Made by a program: the position numbers and the translations under genes. From Nipponacmea schrenckii (lineage: Eukaryota > Mollusca > Gastropoda > Lottiidae): a stretch of DNA of 64,000 bases. This document shows positions 11,175-24,100 of this stretch, piece after piece; position 1 is the first letter of the stretch, and every line of letters begins with the position of its first letter. The stretch lies in assembly GCA_030562195.1 (NCBI GenBank), contig JAUJPP010000003.1:29084602-29148601 (forward strand), given 5' to 3'. The notes under the pieces were generated by a model. The model was not told the DNA's origin and did no database searches. It worked only from the letters and a program-made list of their open reading frames with translations.

Positions 11175-12540
11175 ACTCTATGTTTGTCTCTATGGCTGAA
11201 TGTTAGACAGGACCATGTCCTTGTGTATTGGACCTAATTCTGACATGTAAAATAAAGAGCTATGTTTGTCTCTATGGCTGAATGTTAGACAGGACCATGT
11301 CCTTGTGTATTGGTCCTATTTCTGACCCATGTAAAATAAAGAGTCTATGTTTGTCTCTATGGACTGAATGTTAGACAGACCATGTCCTTGTATATTGCAC
11401 CTAATTCTACATGTAAAATAAAGAGTCTATGTTTGTCTCTATGCTGAATGTTATGACAGGACCATCTCCTTGTATATTGACCTAATTCTAACCCATGTAA
11501 AATAAAGATCTATGTTTGTCTCTATAGACTGAATGTTAGACAGGACCATGTCCTTGTGTATTGACCTAATTCTGACCCATGTAAAATAAAGAGTCTATGT
11601 TTGTCTCTATGGACTGAATGTTAGACAGGACCATGTCCTTGTATATTGGACCTAATTCTGACCCATGTAAAATAAAGAGTCTATGTTTGTCTCTATGGAC
11701 TGAATGTTAGACAGGACCATGTCCTTGTGTATTGGACCTAATTCTGACCATGTAAAATAAAGAGTCTATGTTTGTCTCTATGGACTGAATGTTAGACAGG
11801 ACCATGTCCTTGTGTATTGGACCTAATTCTGACCCATGTAAAATAAAGAGTCTATGTTTGTCTCTATGGACTGAATGTTAGACAGGACCATGTCCTTGTG
11901 TATTGGACCTAATTCTGACCCATGTAAAATAAAGAGTCTATGTTTGTCTCTATGGACTGAATGTTAGACAGGACCATGTCCTTGTGTATTGGACCTAATT
12001 CTGACCCATGTAAAATAAAGAGTCTATGTTTGTCTCTATGGACTGAATGTTAGACAGGACCATGTCCTTGTGTATTGGACCTAATTCTGACCCATGTAAA
12101 ATAAAGAGTCTATGTTTGTCTCATGGGCTGAATGTGAGACAGGACCATATCCTTGTGTATTGGACCTAATTCTGACCATGTAAAATAAAGAGTCTATGTT
12201 TGTCTCTATGGACTGAATGTTAGACAGGACCATGTCCTTGTGTATTGGATCTAATTCTTACCAATGTAAAATAAAGAGTCTATGTTTGTGTCTATGGACT
12301 GAATGTGAGACAGGACCATGTCCTTGTGTATTGGACCTAATTCTGACCCATGTAAAATAAAGAGTCTATGTTTGTCTCTATGGACTGAATGTTAGACAGG
12401 ACCATGTCCTTGTGTATTGGACCTAATTCTTACCCATGTAAAATAAAGTGTCTATGTTTGTCTCTATGGACTGAATGTGAGACAGGACAATGTCCTTCTA
12501 TATTGGACTTACATGTAAAATGACCCATGTAAAATAACGA
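11175..12540 (+). repeat. 86-bp minisatellite, about 16 copies
   Basis: Units start GTCTATGTTTGTCTCTATGG and end CCCATGTAAAATAAAGA. It directly abuts the 40-bp array. About five units of the same family lie at 27790-28170 in a VPS13D intron, in the same orientation. Several units in the left third carry single-base deletions, while the middle units are nearly identical. Confidence 0.93.
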
Positions 12541-13394
12541 GTTTATTATTTATCTCCAGAATTCGCCCGGGGTTTGTATGTATATCTTTACTCCACGTAT
12601 CCATATATATATAATATTTAATAACAATATATTTTCTCTGTTAAAATAGTGTTCAATAAATCAATTGTACAGCAAAATCGAAAAATTAAAACAGAACCTG
12701 AAACATGTTGTAAAGCGGGGAATCACGATGTGCGATCATCAGACACACACATTTACATATTAACAAAAACCTTCATTTTCAGAAAACACATAAACACAAT
12801 TAAAATAAACAACAAGAAAATAAATAACTAAGGAGTATATTTACAAACCGAGTAATTACCGTTAACAATTGTTATATAGGCGAGGAAAAATATTTCTGTG
12901 CTCATTATGTCTAAATTAAAACATATATAATAGCCAGCCAGTCCAGAATTATATGTAAATAAAATAGTAATAGAAACTAAACAAATTGTGCTAATAATTA
13001 ACTGAAGGAAACCTCAAAAGAGATCCGACACGACGCTGATCGGTACTACAAAATAGATACAGTTAAACGTCGATTGAAATTGCGTTGTTTCGTTTCGTTA
13101 GGTATTATAAGATATACTCTCATATAGAAGCACTGGCTTGGGACAATAGTATAAGCGCCTTTATAGTACATACAATAATATGGTTTGTGGCCCGGACGAG
13201 CACAAATATCTTTTCTTGACGATACTTATACAGGAACAATTAAAAACTGGAACAAGAAAATTTTCTTTTACGTTTCTATTTGTTATTCCTTACCTTAAAT
13301 TATAATTGACTGTTCCTGTTTTAATATTGGTTTGATTAAATCATTAAATTACATATAGATATGGATAGAACGTTTGTTTGACTTTTTTGCAACA
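12541..13394. other. AT-rich spacer, no gene recognised
   Basis: No coding exon or RNA gene recognised. One 60-codon plus-strand frame (12649-12831) is Lys/Asn/Ile-rich, as expected by chance in AT-rich DNA. Confidence 0.4.
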
Positions 13395-13745
13395 AGTGCG
13401 CACAATATTCGCAATTATACGGTAAACTGTATGAACATCTAATATTTGGTGCGCACAATATTCGCAATTATACGGTAAACTGTATGAACATCTAATATTT
13501 GGTGCGCACAATATTCGCAAATTATACGGTAAACTGTATGAACATCTAATATTTTGTGCGCACAATATTCACAATTATACGGTAAACTGTATGAACATCT
13601 AATATTTGGTGCGCACAATATTCACAATTATACGGTAAACTGTATGAACATCTAATATTTGGTGCGCACAATATTCGCAATTATACGGTAAACTGTATGA
13701 ACATCTAATATTTGGTGCGCACAATATTCGCAATTATACGGTATA
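13395..13745 (+). repeat. 53-bp minisatellite, about 6.6 copies
   Basis: Unit includes GCGCACAATATTCGCAATTA, then TACGGTAAACTGTATGAACA. It lies between the 86-bp array and the presumed 3' flank of VPS13D. Confidence 0.9.
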
Positions 13746-15126
13746 TGAAATTAATGCGCCATATTCCGATATTTTATGATAAACGTTATGAGTATCTGAA
13801 ATCAGTGGTTCCAAGTCTAAACCAAAGATATGTTTTAAAAAAAAAATCACCATTAACACCCCCACATCTATTTGTACATCTTCAAAATTAAACTAACAAT
13901 GGAAGAAATAAAACCTATGAAGATAATTATGCTATAAATTACCCTGAAGGAAATATTTTCTACAGAAAGCACTTTATTTCATTTCTTTGGTATAATAACA
14001 AGTTTATTATTTCTGTTAATGACTTGCTAACTCTGATAGAGAAACTTAATCTTATTTCTAAAACTAACTGTCCTGATGAGGATTATGTATCAGAAACATG
14101 TCATATAGGCAGTAAGCAATGTGCTGAATATATATAGATAACAATTGAGAGTCTTCGTTTTTTAGAATATTCTCGTTGTTGAATTTGTTCTCCTGTTCAA
14201 AAAATTCACCCACAGTCCAATATCCAAACAGTGGTCCTGGAGATGGTGGTGTATCCGAAACGCATGTTGTCAGCTTAAGATTAGCAATTAGCTAACATGA
14301 AGTCTTTTGTTGAAAACGTAACATCCAGCAAACAATTTAGATGTTAAGATTTTATCCTGGCAGTTGGAGTTGAGCTGTAGTCTATAATATAATTCTACAG
14401 TCCATTAGAATTTCCATAACATCAGACAAACTGATTTATTCTTCACAACTTGATCATTGTTTTTTATACAACACCAGATGTTCTCAAAATTAAAACATAT
14501 TTTTAATTATAATATTTTTCCAAAGATGATTACATCCCAATTGTATCACTTCAACATCCACCATCAGGTTTATTTCAAAATACTCTCACAACCTGATTTT
14601 ATAAGGCTATCTAATCTATAAATATCTATATATACTCCCATTCTAGTCTAACAGTCGTATAGATGGCTAAATAACACTATAATTTATCTTGTCCATTGAC
14701 TAGAAGTTTGGTGGATGACCAGCTGCTAGAAAGGATCCTCGTGAACCTAAGTTGTTATCCTTGTAAAATCAATACCAAGAGGTTTGACCAAGGACTAGCT
14801 GGTAGAAAGGATCCTTGTCAACCTAAGTTGTTATCCTTGTAAAATTATTACCAAAATGTTTGACCAAGGACCAGCTGGTAAAAAGGATCCTTAACTGTGA
14901 ACCTAAGTTGGTATCCTTGCAATATCAATGCCATGCACCAGCTGGTAGAAAGGATCCTTTAGAACTTAAGTTGTTATCCTTGTATAATTGTAGCTGTACT
15001 CATTGTAAAATATAGTTGATATTCTTATTTCCCTGTGGTTGTTTGTATTACTGTCTGTGTATTATTATGGTTAATGATTTCTCAATCACCCTCCAACTGA
15101 TATTATCCAATGATAATTATATTTAT
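13746..15126 (-). other. Presumed 3' UTR and downstream flank of VPS13D
   Basis: AT-rich sequence downstream of the VPS13D stop at 15127. Several AATAAA-type sequences occur on the minus strand (for example near 14435 and 14570), but which is used cannot be decided. It contains four tandem copies of the roughly 80-bp family listed at 14700-14990. Confidence 0.4.
14700..14990 (+). repeat. About four tandem copies of a dispersed repeat of about 80 bp
   Basis: Units contain GACCAGCTGGTAGAAAGGAT, CCTAAGTTGTTATCCTTGTA and CCAAGAGGTTTGACCAAGGA. The same unit recurs at 35220-35470 (three copies) and as single divergent copies near 26890-26990, 50260-50310, 58975-59020 and 59600-59660, all on the plus strand. 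Confidence 0.8.
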
Positions 15127-18100
15127 TTACTGTCCCTGTTTGTTGTCAGTTTGTATCAAAGTGTGAGTCTCGTCATCGTAAAGATTTCTAGCGTAATTTA
15201 TCTGCTGACAAACCTGAAAAAAAAAACATGTATTTTGTAATTTTATCAATAATGCGTAACTGTACTGTCAAGGTATGTCAGACTTGATTGTCTGAGGGGC
15301 AAGTAATATATTGGAAGAGGTCAGTTGTATATCTAGGGGGGCAAGTAATATATCCGGAGGGGCAAGTAATATATCCAAAGGGGTAAGTAATATATCTAAA
15401 GGGGCAAGTAATATATCTAGAGGGGCAAGAAATATATCCAGAGGAGCAAGTAATATATCTAGAGGGCAACTAATATATCCAGAGGGGTAAGTAATATATC
15501 CAGAGGGGCAAGTTATATATCTTGAGGGGCAACTAATATATCCAGAGGGGCAAGTAATATATCCGGAAGGACAAGTAATATATCTGGAGGGACAAGTAAT
15601 ATATCAAGAGGGCAAGTAATATACTGGAAGAGGTCAGTTGTATATCTAGAGGGGCAAGTAATATATCCAGAGGAGCAAGTAATATATCTAGAGGGGCAAC
15701 TAATATATCCAGAGGGGTAAGTAATATATCCAGAGAGGCAAGTAATATATCTTGAGGGCAAAGTGGCAAGTAATGTAAAAAACTATACAAACACATTAAA
15801 CACTTAGTTTTAGTAGAATTGTAATTCTAAGTAATATTTGAAGCTATGTTTAAGATATGTTCAGTTAATACTGTACCTTTTTAGCTATATTAATTCTATC
15901 ACATCGTATAGATGGTTGTTTTACCACCGAATCTTTACTACTTAAATCTGCTTTCATGGTCAGCTTTAAATATATCTTCTCCTTCAGTTTCCTTGCTTCA
16001 TTTTTAGAGGTTGATGCTTCACCAGAATCTATTGAATAAATGAACAGGATAAGATAACTCTTGTAAGAAATAAATAAGTGAATAAATGAATGAATGAATA
16101 AATAAAAAAAAGGATAAGATAACTCTTGTAAGAATTGAATAAATAAATAAATAAATAAATGAATGAATAAACAAGAGAAGATAACTCTTGTAAGAAATAA
16201 ATAAGTGAATAAACAAGACAACATAACACAAGTAAGAATTGAATAAATGAATAAATAAATGAATAAACAAGACAACATACCCCAAGTAAGAATTGAATAA
16301 ATGAATAAATAAATGAATAAACAAGACAACATAACACAAGTAAGAATTGAATAAATGAATAAATAAATGAATAAACAAGACAACATAACACAAGTAAGAA
16401 TTGAATAAATGAATAAATAAATAATAAACAAAACAACTAACCAAGTAAGAATTGAATAAATGAATAAATAAATGAATAAACAAGCCAACATACACAAGTA
16501 AGAATTGAATAAATGAATAAATAAATGATAACAAGACAACATAACACAAGTAAGAATTGAATAATGAATAAATAAATGAATAAACAAGACAACATACACA
16601 AGTAAGAATTGAATAAATGATAATAAACAAGACAACAAACACAAGTAAGAATTGAATAAATGAATAAATAAATGAATAAACAAGACAACATAACACAAGT
16701 AAGAATTGAATGAATGAATAAATAAATGAATAAACAAGACAACATAGCACAAGTAAGAATTGAATAAATGAATAAAAAAAGTGAATAAACAAGACAACAT
16801 AACACAAGTAAGAATTGAATAAATAAATAAATGAATAAATATAATAATTTGATAAATAATTGGAAGAGGAATAACTAAATCATGTTGCAAAGCCAGGGCC
16901 AATATCTATAGTTGTTCTAAAATAACAATTTATACATACCAGTAAATTCTACAGTGTATTCTGCCTTTACAATATCATTCAGCTTGGCAGTGAGTATTAT
17001 TTCTGTGGCACGTGACTCTCTTTTTAAAATTCTAACATACTGACTGGACACCATGGATAATAAACTATTTTCACCAAATCCTAAATATTCTAACGCTATT
17101 ATACTGAAAAATACACAATTTAAATATTCTATTGATCAAATATTTTCTGATAAACAATTCTTACAACATGTAGTCTACAAGGAGTTTATTTTTTCTGATA
17201 TCAATAACTTTAATTAAAAAATCTAAAAATAACATCTTTCATTAAAAAATCTAAAAATAACATCTTTAATTAAAAAATCTAAAAATAACATCTTTAATTA
17301 AAAAATCTTAAAATAACATCTTTAAGTAAAAAATCTAAAAATAACATCTTTCATTAAAAAATCTAAAAATAACATCTTTAATTAAAAATCTAAAAATAAC
17401 ATCTTTAATTAAAAAATCTAAAAATAACATCTTTAATTAAAAAATCTAAAAATAACATCTTTCATTAAAAAATCTAAAAATAACATCTTTAATTAAAAAA
17501 TCTAAAAATAACATCTTTAATTAAAAAATCTAAAAATAACATCTTTAATTAAAAAATCTAAAAATAACATCTTTAATTGAAAAATCTAAAAATAACATCT
17601 CCAAAACTGAATAATTGTCTAAAAGTTATACATTTAAAATTAAAATCTGAAATAAAATTTGCAACTTACTATTCATTATGGTTATTGTTATTTATACTAT
17701 ATAGATGAATCTGTGCTCGGGCTAGTGAAGGACTGTAGGTGGAGACAACCCCGTGTATACCAGGACTAACACGGGGATCTCGACTGCGGGGTGGATGTTG
17801 TTTCGATGACAATTGACTTTTATCTCGGACAGCATTGGCCACCCCAGATGTAAAATCTAAAACACCAGTGACAGGTTTAGTTACTGTTCCAACAATTCCT
17901 TTTCCAGCTCCTTTAAAAAATCCCTGTAAATATTAAAAAAACAGAAGGTTTAGTTTATTTAACTGTTTAATAATCTATTGTTGACATGTCATTCAGTGAA
18001 GTTTTTTTTTACAGAAATACTCTGATATACAGAGTCCACTGTACTTTATTTTATCTTGTTAAGTAAGTAACTTTATGTGAAGACAATTTAAATCTAGTCC

Positions 18101-21100
18101 ATGTAAACCTAGTCTATTGCAAGTAAGCCAAGATTTTGTATTTGTACTTCAAGTGGTTGATCAATTGCTGCTGTTCAATGAGATGGAAAATTGAAACTTT
18201 AACCCAAATTTCTGAATCAACTCTGCTTTTTTCATGTCAATAGTATGAGATGAATTTTCCAGCTCTTTTTGGTAAGGTTAAGAGAGAGTTTGATACTTCC
18301 ATATAGGCTATACATCCTTAAACTGAACTGAAGGTTAATCTTAACACAACAAGGTAACATGACTATGATCTGAAAAAAGAGGCTAGGATGAGAACTATAA
18401 CATCTAAAATAAAACTTACCCCGATTCCTTTTTCTTTAGCCCCAGAATACGGTTGTGTTACCAGACCAGTTAATCCACCTAATATACCATAACCAAGGCC
18501 CTTAACTCCTGCCATTAGATGAGCTCGACTCTGTCCCGTCTCAACATGTCGTAGTTCATCTCTTTGTTTCATGTGATCATCGTCCATTGAAACTGAGGCA
18601 AACCCATCTGATAGCGCTCCCGTCATCTTCAATAAACAATCAGAAAATAATGTTAACAAGAAAAAAGGGCAACATAATGAAACAGTTTAGGGTGCTGGCA
18701 ATAACGTTGATAAACAGAAACCCTGAAGTTATTTATACCACTAAACAACACTTTAATTATATTGGATGAACAAGATAATAACTATAATCCCTCTAAAGAA
18801 ATAAGCAAACTATTTAGATCTTGTTCTAACACCCCAGTCGTCATACTTCCTCAAAGCTATGGTAATACAAGTTAGGGATATTATACATGTATATCTAAAT
18901 ATTGCCTGATCTAGAATCTTTTTAGGAAATCCTAGCAAATAAAATCATTCACTATAGACACTTTTTGTCTCGACTCTTACAAAGCAAGGAGTATACAGGT
19001 TAATAAGACCATGTTTAACCAAGTTTTTGGGACACAATGTTACATTAGCTGCATTATATTATTTTTTATTTCAAACTTTTAATAACTTGATTACACCTTA
19101 CCTTAGCAGCTGTATTAGAAACACCATGAGTGACGTTTTTAAACAGTCCAGTAACATTACCATCTTTTATCAAACCTGATATACCTTCAGTTACATCATT
19201 AACAAACCCTAGTGGATTACCTAAAACATCTATTGAGCCTAATATCTTAGTAGCTTGACCCTTCAGTTCCTGAAAATAGGAGAAAATGGTCAAATAAAAC
19301 CATAGAATGTACATACATTAATAATAAATCTCTGATAGAATTTGAAATGAGTAAAACACATAAAATCTAATAGCAGTCTAATAGCAGAACAATTTGAAAG
19401 ATAACTGTATAGAATAGAATAAGAAGAAGAATAAAAGGAGAAAGATATGAAGTTTTGTGTTCCTACTGATGACATTCATAAAGAGAGAGAACACTGTGCA
19501 GTGTGCATAAAGGTGAATTTTAGCAGGCAAGTTGGTCTACTCTTTCCAGCTTCAACTGTAAAGCATCTGAAAGAAGCAATGACTGTAGCACACTGTTGAT
19601 TAGCTATGTTTCCCTGACTACCAAATTCATTTCAGCTCCTTCAACCCAGCTCTGACAGAACTTACCCCTGTGTAATGAGTGACGATTTCATTCAACAGAA
19701 AACTACTCGTTTCAAATGGATGATTCAATATAAATGGATCTACAACAAAAATTAGTAATTAAAAAAGACTGTCATTTTTGTTTAGGTGTTAAACTTAAAT
19801 TCATTATCTCAACAGAAAGTATAAAGTTATAAACTAACAGAGACAGTTTATAATATTCTAATAGAATTCTGTGCTTTTCTCTCTGTTTTAGAGGAAATGT
19901 AATTGTACATCTTTATTTTCTGCTCCAGGGATATTAACTATTTCTTCTATCTTTGTGAATTTTTAGACAAAGCATGAATGGGATTTTTTTAATTTTCAGT
20001 TCTACATTTAATTCCGAATCTAAATTATTCACTATTGTAAACCTTTCTTTTGTCTCCATAATGATTGAATGAGATGTAAACTGATAACCTCACTGAATCA
20101 GCATAATTATCTTACCTAAATCCACTTTAGCATCTTCGAAGGCTATTAGAGGAACAGCCAGACTGTGTTTAACCAGCTGTAAATCTGGTGAAAGATTGCT
20201 AGATGTGGCCATACTCAACGTTACTCGACCAGTCTTAATCTTCAATGAACTAAAATAATATCTTTTAGCCTGGATAGCTGATGATGTTGGTAAAACTCTA
20301 AAAAATAATCAAATTTAATCATTACACCAGTACTATGATTGAATTAATAATTAATGTCGAAGGCCAAAAAAACACATTAGCTTATGAGAAACAAAGTAAT
20401 TGGCAAGCCATATCAAAATGTTGGATTGTGGTCCAGGATTTCTTTTTTATAAGAATAATAGTAATAATAGCCTTTGCCTTTTGTACACTCAGGAGCTCCG
20501 AAAACTCAATATTCAATATCTATGTTGAATCAAGAATGTGATAAAATTATATTGAAAAACCATGTTCAGATTTTGTGCAGATTTTAATAGAAATATCAAA
20601 CTTGTACTAAACAATGGTATATGATATCATATCGTTAATAAAAAAAACAATTCCAATTTTAAGAATAACATTCTTTAATTTTTTAGATCTAAAAACAGGA
20701 TTTTGGCAAATAAAAAAATTTCATCGTTTTAACTTATAACTTTTTATCTATGTTGAAACCAAAGCCATATATCATAAGTCTTTTATCTAACGTTGGCTTT
20801 AATCTATGTTGGCTTTTTTCTATGCTGGCTTCAATCTATGCTGGCTTCAATCTATGCTGGCTTCAATCTAACAATATACTTCCTTAACTTACTGGTGGTT
20901 ATTGTCATCTAGCTGGACAATATCAGATCCATTTGTTTCATATCCCAGAAACAACAATAACTTTAATATCAATTTCTCTTCTAGTAATATTGTCAATCTT
21001 TTAGTTGTTACAATTAAATGCTGGAAAATAAACAGATTAATATTAAACCTTAATTAATGATAAATTTTTATGACAATTCATGATATTTTTTTTAAGACAA

Positions 21101-24100
21101 GTTGTGATCTTTAATTTAAGATGCTCATTGTGAGAGTTCAGAGAAGAAAAGCATGTTTCCTCAATCAGCTAATATGGAGAATTGGTTAGGAAGGAGGGGC
21201 TAAGCATATTTATTATGGGGAGATAATGCTCAAAAAATCATACATAGAAATAAATGTATCCACAGACACAAATTCCAACCCATGTTTTACCAAAATATTG
21301 TTAAGATTTCAGATTTTGTTTTGCAGTTTGTATGATAAACTAAATAGTAAATAACTTGGGTAACCTTGTATATTTCAGCGTTCCACTTGCCACTGGGTAG
21401 TTTATGAGCTGTGATAAATAATGCTGGAGTATTATCAACTGTTTCACGGTGATTTGTCTGAGTAACAAATAATACAACTGGTCGACTTGCTCCTATTATC
21501 TGATTATCAACCTGAATTACAAAATATCCTGCCATTGGAGTTGATTGAGATGTGATTTGAGATAAAGCTGGTCTTGAGGAACTGTTATTTTATAAGTTTA
21601 TACATGCATCTATTTATATTTCAATGTGTACACCATGGGGACCATACATATACATATCAAGTGACAACCAAGCAAAAAGTCACAATAATGTTATAAGCTA
21701 AGAAGTTAAGATGCATATTTAATGATACAGTTTTTACATTTCACCTGCTGATACTGAAGCAATTAAACTGTACACAGAAATCACTTTCTACAGGGCCATT
21801 CTAGACCCCCACCATCTTTTCTACTAATCAGACTATTTCCTACCTGTACTGAAGCTACACTGCTCTCGATTGTCAATAGAGCCGAGGATTTAACAATCTC
21901 CAAGCTGATATTACTCAGTTTAATATATAACAGTTCTTCTGGTACCTGATTTATAACAGAAATACCTAATCCTCCTTTTAATGACATGGTAACCTACAAA
22001 TACAAAAAAATTAATATCATCATTTGTTTTTAGGGAAAACTTGTAAATCATTAATGAAAGATTAATAAAATATGCTACCTTAGGAACAGGCCTGTTGATT
22101 TGACCATATATACCAGTCATAAAAACCTTTCAAATAGAATTCAGTCCATAGTTTTTATGAAATTGAGCAACTAACTTTTAAAATGTTTCATTTCCAGATT
22201 TACTTGATAGTAAGAAAGGCAATAACAATACTTACTTCTAACTGTTTTGGTCCAATAACTTCCTCAGTTGACCCGTGAACTCTTTCTGAGACATCATAGA
22301 CCTCCCAGTCACTCATATCTTTCAGTTCACAGTGGACAATTTCCTATAAATAGAATTTATATAGAGGAGGTGTAGTGTCAGCAAGGGAATTTTTACTGGT
22401 CTGAGAACCTGAGAACCTGATACCACTATCATTATCAAATAGTTCCTTATTTATAATTGATATCCTTCTTTAAGTGAAATGTTCAAACTACCAGACCAAT
22501 TCCACTCTTTATTATCAAATACTTAATTAATTTTAACAGTCTAATTAAAATATAGACCTAACTTTAGTTCGTATTTTATTAGTTTCATTTCGAATGTTTT
22601 TATTAGCTATTGGCTTTGTACGTAATCACTACAGTTAACATTCGATTGAAACTAATAAAATACGAACGAAAGTTAGGTCTATATTTTAATTCTCTCACAT
22701 ACTCATACCGACAGAATTATTATTATATTTTGGGTATCATTTTTTAATACTTGGTTTATTTTTTTATTATATACAAACAGATTCATTCCAGACTTAAACC
22801 TTACCGTAGCTTGTCTGTCAGCAATTTCTAACACTCTGATTGGTCCATCCATAACCACCTTGACTGACAAACAACCTGACCCTGGGCGTAATTTTTGTCT
22901 AGAGATCATCTTGTGGGGTGGTACACCAGAGGAGGGAGGGGTTGAACCAGGGATTTTTTTTTGTGATTTATGACATGGTCCCAACACTGCCACAGCCCCT
23001 GAAATAATATTTATAATAGTACAATGGTACATGTTAATTATTGAAGATCACAATTTTGATGGACGGATTCAAATTCTGACTCCCAGAAAAAAATTAACAA
23101 TGGTTGAAAGAAGATTCAAGCAAAAAAGGGAAACAAGATTAATTTTAGTTCATTTACAGTGAAAACCTTTTATAATGTATTAACCTAACACTTGACCATT
23201 CCTTCTCATTTTAACCCTTGTCAATCCCCCTTCTCATTTTAACCTAGCCCTTGTCAATCCCCCTTCTCATTTTAACCAAGCCCTTGTCAATCCCCCTTCT
23301 CATTTTAACCTAGCCCTTGTCAATCCCCCTTCTCATTTTAACCTAGCCCTTGTCAATCCCCCTTCCATTTTAACCAGCCCTTGTCAATCCCCCTTCCATT
23401 TTAACCAGCCACTTGTAACATTTCCACCCTTGACAGACAGACTCATCAATAAAAATAAATAAGTAGAGTTTTTATGTCCAATTTTTTTGATCCAGTTTGG
23501 TCTAAGTATTGTAAAATTATGGGCTTAACAATGAAATGACCTACATGCTGTAGATTGTTCTAATGAAGTCTGGAAGTATTTCACGGTCCACAGGAAATAT
23601 AGTATTAACATTGGCTCAGTTTAAAATCGTTTTTAGTGATTGATCAGTTAAATCACTTAATTAAACTTAAAACCTTATTTTGATAAAAATGACTCGAAAT
23701 CTTTTGATAATTTCAGATTAAGATAAAACCAAAAACAGAAATGAGGAAAAGAATGTCACCTCTGTAAATCTCCAAGTTTGTGTAGATTTTCTGCGTTCGT
23801 CAGGTTTGCGAAGAAATAAAGGTACTGATTGTTCTGGACGAGGAGCCAAGTCTAGAATATCCAGTACTAGACCTCGGGGGCGTGTTTTTGATGTACTACT
23901 AGGTTCAGTAGGTTGAACCGATCCGTAATGTTCCAATAATCCCTCACTTGTCATTCTCCACATTTGGCTTTTTTTATATTTTTCCTGAAAATACAACCAG
24001 GATATCAGGGTTGTATTGTACCAAATTCTCCTTCTTCCTCTCTTATGGGGTTTTTGCATGCAAATTGTTTTTTAATAATTTTGATGTAAATTTGGCATTT

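Larger units (their letters stand above)
15127..17103 (-). other. VPS13D: C-terminal PH-like segment and stop of VPS13D
   Basis: Exons 17103-16940, 16028-15877 and 15213-15127 encode about 134 residues ending VCQQINYARNLYDD plus about 15 more and TAA. The open frame of the 16028 exon also runs on to a nearby TAA, but the downstream exon continues the VPS13D family ending (QQINYA) in correct phase from AAG at 15877 with a weak GTACAG donor. I therefore take 15127 as the true end. The two introns here hold the 54-bp and 20-bp arrays. Confidence 0.75.

Noticed and set aside
15865..16902. A 345-codon minus-strand frame rich in FIHLFI, looking like a membrane protein
   Set aside because: Translation of the 54-bp TTTATTCA-rich array fused to the real VPS13D exon 16028-15877. 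The hydrophobicity comes from the T-rich repeat.
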